Source: Candidatus Sumerlaeota bacterium
GTDB taxonomy: Bacteria > Sumerlaeota > Sumerlaeia > MWCT01
NCBI GenBank assembly: GCA_026398545.1
Contig: JAPLSR010000060.1
Span: forward strand, 1-12,362
Reading direction: 5' to 3'
DNA: 12,362 bases
Shown here piece after piece: positions 1 through 6,300 of the stretch (its first letter is position 1; the number at the start of each line of letters is the position of its first letter). The notes under the pieces are model-generated. The model did no database searches. It worked only from the letters and a program-made list of their open reading frames with translations, and was not told the origin of the DNA. Position numbers and translations under genes: made by a program.

Positions 1-12
1 GGCGACGGAGCG
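1..12 (+). repeat. partial copy of the interspersed GC-rich repeat, cut by the window edge
   Basis: The first 12 bases, GGCGACGGAGCG, are identical to the reverse complement of 7479-7490, the core of repeat copy B inside the large peptidase gene. Here the motif is in non-coding DNA upstream of the GntR-type regulator. Twelve bases at a window edge is short, so membership is tentative. If real, the missing left part should read like the CTTT/CTTC half of the other copies. Confidence 0.4.
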
Positions 13-79
13 AGCACGCAGAGATTATTACTGTTAACGATATAAAATCATATCTTATTCCCCTCACCCATAAATCTGC

Positions 80-109
80 TTGACAATAATTGTGTAAAAT
101 GGTTACATT
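80..109 (+). promoter_or_regulatory. candidate sigma70-like promoter of the GntR-type regulator
   Basis: A perfect TTGACA lies at 80-85. The best -10 matches are TACATT at 104-109 (18 bp spacer) and TTACAT at 103-108 (17 bp spacer), both imperfect. The GTG start preferred for the regulator is at 162, leaving a leader of about 45-50 nt. An inverted repeat, GATAT/ATATC, at 39-54 sits just upstream and could be an operator, but its arms are only 5 bp. Confidence 0.45.
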
Positions 110-161
110 TTATTCTTTAGATATTGTTATAAATTCCGACCCGGGCTGGGGGGGTGAAAAT

Positions 162-1268
162 GTGGAAGTCCCGAAATTAACCAAGCATCGGTTGATATGT
201 GAGACACTGAAGAGCCAGATTTTGAACGGGAGTTATACCCCCGGAGCCAGAATCCCGCCTGAAACCGAACTAACTAAGAGGTTTGGCGCATCCCGCATGA
301 CGGTCAACCGGGCGATAAAAGAGCTTCAGATGGCGGGATATGTCCGCCGCACGCGCGGTTCAGGCACCTATGTCCTCTCCAGACAGGTCTCCGAATCGCT
401 TCTCCTTGCAATCATGATTCCTGGTCTGCCGGATGCCGGTATTTATAATCGGCTGGTCCGCTCCATAGAGGAAACCGCCTTCTCTCTGGGATATTCTATC
501 ATCCTGTGCAATGCAGATTTTTCATTTGAGAAGGCGCGCTCATATATCAAGGAGATGGTAAATCACAAGATATCCGGCATCCTGTTCTCCCCGATTTTTG
601 CAGCCAAGGACCCGCCAAAAAAATGTATGAATGAGAACATCAAGCTTGCCCGGCTCTTTTTGGAAAACAGGATTCCCTTTGTCTGTATTGACAGCATGCT
701 GGAGGATTTTGAACCTCAGTCCTTTGTGATTCCCGATAATGAAGAGGCGGCAAAAAGTCTCATGACACTTGCCATCTCCCGCGGGCATAGAAAATGTCTC
801 CTTCTCCATGCCATCCTGAACTCCTCCGCCCTTCTCCGTATTAAAGGCGCCCGCAATGCGATGAAGATTCATGGAATGAATCCTGCCCACATCCACCTGA
901 TGCGCCTTAATATTTTTCTCGACCTCAAACCGAAGCGGTTGCGGAAGTATATGGATGAGGGGGTCTCACTCCTTTATGCCATGGACGACCTGACCGCCCT
1001 GCAGGTAATCAATCATCTCAAGGACATGGGAATCAGGATTCCAGGCGACATCTCCCTTGTTAGTCATGATGACTTAGATTTTGCCGAGAACCTTTGCCTC
1101 ACGACCGTTCATCAGGACCTGGAAAAGGAGGGGGAGGAAGCGGTTCTTGCCATGCACAGGATTGTCAGGGGAGAGGTCACGAATATCAGGCAGTTGTTAC
1201 CCTCAAAGGTGATTGTGCGTAAAAGTCTGGGCATCTATAATCCTGCCATCAGGACCCACAGAACCTGA
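162..1268 (+). CDS. GntR-family transcriptional regulator with LacI/periplasmic-binding-like ligand domain
   Basis: Predicted cytoplasmic DNA-binding regulator of 368 residues. Residues about 8-73 are a GntR winged helix-turn-helix: PGARIPPETELTKRFGASR is followed by TVNRAIKELQMAGYVRRTRG and SGTYV. Residues about 80-365 look like the LacI/periplasmic-binding-protein sensor. Its hallmarks are the MDDLTAL motif (274-280), then IRIPGDISLVSHDDLDFA (291-308) and the TTVHQDLEKEGEEA stretch. This two-domain layout is that of AraR-type GntR/LacI hybrids, which usually repress sugar genes and release DNA on sugar binding. The effector cannot be read from sequence. I chose the GTG at 162 because GGGGGGTG lies just upstream and the extra 24 residues from the ATG at 90 do not resemble the family and overlap the candidate promoter. 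It ends 3 bp from the convergent glycosyltransferase gene. No obvious sugar operon adjoins it on the visible side. Confidence 0.88.
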   Translation: MEVPKLTKHRLICETLKSQILNGSYTPGARIPPETELTKRFGASRMTVNRAIKELQMAGYVRRTRGSGTYVLSRQVSESLLLAIMIPGLPDAGIYNRLVRSIEETAFSLGYSIILCNADFSFEKARSYIKEMVNHKISGILFSPIFAAKDPPKKCMNENIKLARLFLENRIPFVCIDSMLEDFEPQSFVIPDNEEAAKSLMTLAISRGHRKCLLLHAILNSSALLRIKGARNAMKIHGMNPAHIHLMRLNIFLDLKPKRLRKYMDEGVSLLYAMDDLTALQVINHLKDMGIRIPGDISLVSHDDLDFAENLCLTTVHQDLEKEGEEAVLAMHRIVRGEVTNIRQLLPSKVIVRKSLGIYNPAIRTHRT

Positions 1269-1271
1269 CAT

Positions 1272-2423
1272 TCACCCCCCAAGGAGGCGTTCATATACGC
1301 GCAGAGTTTTCTGTGCTGTAAGCCGCCAGGAAAATTTTGCGGCGTTTGCAAGCCCTTTTTGCTGCAATTCCTCGCGCAGACGATGTGATGTTATCATATC
1401 TTTCATCCGCTCCGCCATTTCATAATAGTTGTAAGGGTCCATGCTCACGGCTGCCTCATTCGCCACCTCCATAAGGGCAGGGATGTTTGAGATGAGGCAG
1501 GCGACGCCGCATGACATCGCCTCAAGCACCGGCAGACCGAATCCCTCGTGCAGGGAGGGGCAGATGAAAAAGAGGGCGGAGTTGTAAATCAGCGGTAGAT
1601 GCTCCTCAGGGACATAACCCGTGAACAGGACATCACTGCTGAGTTTGTGCTGTCGCACAGCCGCCTTGATTCTTTCCGTTTCCCATCCCTCGCCGCCAAC
1701 AAGCACCATCTTCGGCGGATTAAAGAGAATATCCTTCAGATGGCGATAGGCAATGAGGAGCCCATCCAGATTTTTGCGTGGTTCTAAGGTGGACACAGCA
1801 AGGAGGTAATGGGAAGGGAGACAATATTCCTTGCGCACCATTTCTAAAAGGGAGTGGTCTGTAACGATGTGGAATCGTCGTTGGTCCACACCTCCATAAA
1901 TCACTGAAATCTTTTCCTCAGGAATCTTTAAAAGTTCAATCAGGTCACGTTTTGTCGCATTTGAGGGACAGATGATTTGGTTATATTTGGGGAGGAGGCG
2001 GGGGAAGACCCTGGCGAAGTATTGTCCGCCGAGTTTTTCGCAAAGTTCGGGATGCTGCATGAAAAAGAGGTCATAAACCGTGGCAATGCGGCGTCCGTGT
2101 ATCTGCGGTGGGAGGTAACCTGTGGTGGAATGAAAGGTGTGAACAAAGCCTGTCAGGAATTCAATGGGGGGGAAGCGCAGATATCGCCATGCCTTAACCA
2201 GTATGGGTCCCGGGATGCGGTGGTGACGGACCCTGACGCGGGGGTTTTTCAGGAATGGGAGGTCTGGTATCGGGTGGCGCAGAGAGTTCAGGAAGAGGAC
2301 GAATTCAAATGGCGATTCAAGGGAGAGCATTTCCTGGAGGAGATTATACGTATAATAACCGATGCCGGTTTTCGTGGGTGGAAGGATACAGGATGCGTCA
2401 ATGCCGATTCGGAAAGTCTTCAT
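1272..2423 (-). CDS. GT4-family (GT-B fold) glycosyltransferase
   Basis: A 383-residue cytosolic or membrane-associated glycosyltransferase that probably moves a sugar from a nucleotide-sugar donor to a glycan or lipid acceptor. The N-terminal Rossmann half has the glycine-rich acceptor-side motif PPTKTGIGYYTYNLL (15-29). The C-terminal donor half has STLEPRKNLDGLLIAY (211-226, with R216/K217), VLFTGYVPEEHLP, and the EX7E motif from E293 to E301 (EGFGLPVLE). These are standard GT4 (group 1) features and the length is normal. The ATG at 2423 lies 5 nt after the stop of the PAP2 gene, and AAAGG inside the last PAP2 codons is a plausible ribosome site, so translation is probably coupled. It resembles mannosyl/rhamnosyl transferases of O-antigen type, but donor and acceptor are unknown. 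It is the last gene of the minus-strand trio, and there is no room for a terminator before the convergent regulator. Confidence 0.9.
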   Translation of the reverse strand: MKTFRIGIDASCILPPTKTGIGYYTYNLLQEMLSLESPFEFVLFLNSLRHPIPDLPFLKNPRVRVRHHRIPGPILVKAWRYLRFPPIEFLTGFVHTFHSTTGYLPPQIHGRRIATVYDLFFMQHPELCEKLGGQYFARVFPRLLPKYNQIICPSNATKRDLIELLKIPEEKISVIYGGVDQRRFHIVTDHSLLEMVRKEYCLPSHYLLAVSTLEPRKNLDGLLIAYRHLKDILFNPPKMVLVGGEGWETERIKAAVRQHKLSSDVLFTGYVPEEHLPLIYNSALFFICPSLHEGFGLPVLEAMSCGVACLISNIPALMEVANEAAVSMDPYNYYEMAERMKDMITSHRLREELQQKGLANAAKFSWRLTAQKTLRVYERLLGG

Positions 2424-2428
2424 ACTTT

Positions 2429-3352
2429 TCAGCCTTTGTAGCTATCATCAGAGAGACGCAAGGGCAAAGTCTTCTCCAGCCATGTCTTCACACTGTCGCT
2501 GACCAGAAAGAAAAAGACACCGACGGCAAAGCCGGAGGGGACATCAATGAGGTAATGAGCCTGGGTGTAAACAGTTGAGGCATAAAGGCTCAGGACCACG
2601 GGAAGCATAGTCCAGAATACCACCCTTTGATATTTGCGCGCATAAAGGAGAATGACTGTTGCCATTGCCACGTGGCTGCTGGGGAATGCCCCGTTGGCAA
2701 TTTCTCCATGTTCAAGGATGAATTCCATGATAGGGACAAAGAAGTATCCGGGGAGGGCGCGGCGCACGGATTTCTCAGCGAAGTAAAACCACGGACCGGC
2801 GCAAGGCACCGCAATGAAAAACAGGAAACAAAATGCCATGTTAAGCATACAGGCAAATATGAGAGAATCGTATTCCTTATGTCTTCTTGAAATCCACAAT
2901 GGAAGCCCCAGCCAGGGTATCAGGCAGTAATAGCTGAAGTATGAGAAGTGCATATATTCGCTGAACAGGGGTTGGGGAAATGTTTTGTAAAAAACAAGGG
3001 CTGGCTGTCCGCCGAAAATCCCGCTCTCAACGCTCGCAAAAAAGGGGTCGAAGTATCCCTTGAAAATCAGGTGGTTAAGATTCCCGGTCTGCTCATAGTA
3101 AAATATCAAAAGAAGGGGCGTGATAGCGTCGCGCAATAAACGAACAGACCGGCTCGTGGAATATGCCGTGATGCGGCAGAAGCACACGTAAAAGAGGAAT
3201 ACACCAAGATGGATAATGAAATAATACCACCACCGCTCCAGATTGTGGCGAAACAGGAGAATCAGGCTGGTGAGCAGTGCCAGATATGAGAGGTTCAGAA
3301 TGTCTATTGCCCGGAGATATGTCCTGTTTTTCAAGTTGACCGCCTGTGGCAA
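2429..3352 (-). CDS. PAP2-superfamily integral membrane phosphatase/phosphotransferase (PAP2_3/Aur1-like)
   Basis: A 307-residue protein with about six to eight hydrophobic membrane segments. The PAP2 catalytic motifs are clear: GAFPSSHVA (221-229, H227) and YTQAHYLID (262-270, H266 and D270), preceded by PCAGPW (183-188) and IFGGQPALV (112-120). The last two resemble the inositolphosphotransferase/Aur1-like branch more than the plain phosphatidic-acid phosphatase branch. It could therefore remove or transfer a lipid phosphate head group, probably with the active site on the outer face of the membrane. No ATG start is possible: an in-frame stop lies 15 nt upstream of the TTG at 3352, and the first in-frame ATG (M134) comes after the first membrane segments. 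The TTG at 3334 (codon 7) has AGGCGG 5 nt upstream and may be the true start. It sits 28 nt after the peptidase gene and 5 nt before the glycosyltransferase gene. Confidence 0.87.
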   Translation of the reverse strand: MPQAVNLKNRTYLRAIDILNLSYLALLTSLILLFRHNLERWWYYFIIHLGVFLFYVCFCRITAYSTSRSVRLLRDAITPLLLIFYYEQTGNLNHLIFKGYFDPFFASVESGIFGGQPALVFYKTFPQPLFSEYMHFSYFSYYCLIPWLGLPLWISRRHKEYDSLIFACMLNMAFCFLFFIAVPCAGPWFYFAEKSVRRALPGYFFVPIMEFILEHGEIANGAFPSSHVAMATVILLYARKYQRVVFWTMLPVVLSLYASTVYTQAHYLIDVPSGFAVGVFFFLVSDSVKTWLEKTLPLRLSDDSYKG

Positions 3353-3380
3353 AACTTTAGAGCGCCCTTATCTTTGGGTA

Positions 3381-6300
3381 TTATAATCCGTTCGAAATGA
3401 GCGTCAAAAGGTCGGAAATATCTAACAAGCCGTCGTGATTGACGTCAAGACTTGTTGTAATTACGGAGCCTACTTCGCCGAAGTGGCTACGAAGGCTGAA
3501 TGAAGTCCGCCCGAGAATGGCGTCAATAACCTCATCACGTGTGGGATTATAAATATCAATGGGCTTGGATTCAACCGTATCTTCTGGCATGAAGATGTTG
3601 TAATACCTGAGGCGGATGCGTACGCCGGGGAAGAAACCCGCGTTCAGGTCGACGAGGGAGTTCCAGATGAATGTGTGTTCCATGCCTTCAGGCGAGGAGC
3701 GGATGAGATATGTGCCGTCGCCACCGGGTCCTCGTGTGGCTTTGCGCCATGAAAGTCCGCCGTCTATGCTATATTCCGCAGTAATATTCACCGGCTTGGA
3801 TTGCGCATCCTTCAGCAAATAATGGAGGGCAATATACCCGCATGTCCCGTCCGGCAAGAGTGATGTGATTTCCGGCGCAGTGGGAGGTTCGCAGGTTGGC
3901 AGGGTGGAAAAGTCCGTCACTTGCCCCGCCGGTTTTCCCTGCCCGTTGGAAAGTCCGACAATGCCGCATGTCGCCGCCATGTCCAGCCATGTGATGCGGA
4001 TGCATCCATCAAAACCCAGCTCCACCTGGAAATTATTCCCGTCCGGGGCGTTCTTTTCCGGGATATTGATGAAGGAGACAACGATTCGGTCGGGCATCCT
4101 CTTGAGCGTGATTTTTCCGCCGGCAGTCGGGTTCAAATCTGTGAAAAGTGCGGAGATGCGGGGGAGGCGGAAATGGGCTGACTCGCCACCCGTGGCTGAT
4201 GTATCTCCGCAGCCTCCTTCGCCGAAGTAGCTACGAAGGCTGAATCCAAGTGTGATATACCCGTTGGAACCAATAAAAAACCTGTCATACGAATTTCCAT
4301 AAAGGAAGACAGGTGTGTCCTCAGTTTCCACCGTATAAAAGGCATTATCATCAAGTGAGACCGCCTCGCCGTCCGTGGGGTCAACACTCCAGGTGGAGGC
4401 ATTTTCAAGACAGGCGCGGTAGCGATAAGGACTCATCGGGTCGGGGATGAATGTCAGCCGTTTATGGGCGAGGTCAAAAGGACATGTTGCGCTGTCAAGT
4501 ATTTCCCAGAATCCAAGAAGTTGTTCGGCGATATCAAAGCACCAGAACTCCTCCTCTGTTGGACCGGGGAAGAAGGCGATGTTGCCGGGGATATCTTCCG
4601 CCTCAATCCTGTAGCAGAAATGGTCTGCCGGCAGGGCAGGACCGGGGATTGCGGCTGAGAAGATGTCACCGTCGGGAGTCATCGTGATAGTCTGCACGGG
4701 GTCATCATTTTTCCGCCAGAGGAGGCGCACACCGCTCATGCCTGAGTCATCAAAGGAGGTGGCATCCACCCTGTATGGACCGGTGGTATCCGTGGTGTCC
4801 TTGAGGGGCGTATGCTGGAGTGTTGGAGGCGTGGTGTCCGCAAGGAGAAAGGCGGTAAGGAATTCATCCCATGTTGTGTCGCAGGCATACTGGATATTTT
4901 TGCATCCGTATGCAGGGTCAATCGTGTGCTGAATGGCGGGGTCAGGGAAATAGGTGGAGAGACCCTGAGCGGGTATGTTAGCGGGTGAATAAGAGTAGAT
5001 AACGGCATCGTCAAAGGCGCTTATGGCATTGAGAGCCTCCTCTTTCAGTTTCGTATCTTGGGTGAAATGAGGAACCCACTGCATGAACTCCTCCAGGTCG
5101 CGAAATTCCTCCACGGTATCAAAAGATGTGGTGCGTTCCCGCGCGCGGGCGATGGCTTGCCACTGGTGATTGTCATTCAATGCCTCCGTGGCGAATGCGG
5201 AGACAGCGCCGGACAGTGCGTCCATCTTTGAGAGGTCAAGGGCGGCAATCATGGTCGTTCCGCTGTATTGCTCGGTATATCTCTTCACGATGCATCCGGT
5301 GAAATCCACGGCGGAGAGCGAGGGGGTTGTGCACAGGTCCTGCAGGATGGTGTTGTAAGGCAAGCCATCATAGGGCACAAGCCCCTCGGAGGCTATAAAG
5401 ATGCGACCGCCGTTGCGGACCTCATGCGCCACCTCAATCATTCCCATAAAACAGGCATCAAAGGCGATGATGTCCGGCGCCGGTTTAAGGTTATTGAATA
5501 CAAGCCCAATCTCCCCGGTGAGCAGTGTATCCCCGCTTGTGCGGTCATAACAGACATCCCGAAGGGAGGGTTTTTCACCGTTGCGCCATCCCTGCCCGTG
5601 ATTCCAAAGGACAATAGCAGTGTGCGGGGCGGGAAAATGGCGCATTCCCCAGGAGATAAAATCCGCAAGGGTTTTCGGGTCGCCCATATTGACCTCGCGT
5701 CCGCCTCCGCCATCATCCCAGTCCGGAACGGCATTTTCCTCTGTGGGCGTCATCCCGTGAGCCGCCTTGAAGAGGTGGCAGATTGTCCAGTTGCCATAAC
5801 TTGTGTCAAAACCGGGTGTCCTGTCCATCTGAATAAGGACAGTAACCTCCTCCGTGTCTGCAGGTGCGCCGCTTCTGTCCTGGCGGCGCAGTGTGGCTGA
5901 TGTGACTTCAAGGAAATCACGGATGGCGTAAGACTCCAGGTCATTATCGCCGTCCAGGTATATCATGAATGTCCACTGGCGTGATGGTGCATTATGGTCA
6001 ACGTTGAGATTGACAGTTATGGCGGCGTCCGGTTGCTGCGGGTCATTACTTAAGATGTGGATTTCTATGTTGTATGCGCCATCGCCTAACGATGTTGTGT
6101 CGAAATTGAGAGAGACCGGTTGCACCCCTGATGTTGGGACATCCCCTGATTGTGGAAAGGCGGAAATCCACGGAGCGGGCGGCGCTCCGTCGCTGAAGCT
6201 CTGGCGCGTAAGCGGCTGAAAAGATAAGTCGTAATGGAGCGTATCGCTTCCCTCGTTACAGATGGAGATTGCCCGGTAAAGGGTTTCCTTTTCTTCGGGT

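Noticed and set aside
90..161. Upstream ATG at 90 as start of the GntR-type regulator
   Set aside because: It overlaps the candidate promoter and has no ribosome site, and the added residues do not look like a GntR N-terminus. The GTG at 162 fits better.
540..896. Minus-strand 118-codon open frame
   Set aside because: It lies opposite the well-supported GntR/LacI regulator and has no recognisable motif.
1977..2578. Plus-strand open frames over the glycosyltransferase and PAP2 genes
   Set aside because: The minus-strand frames carry the catalytic motifs. The plus-strand translations are low-similarity shadows.
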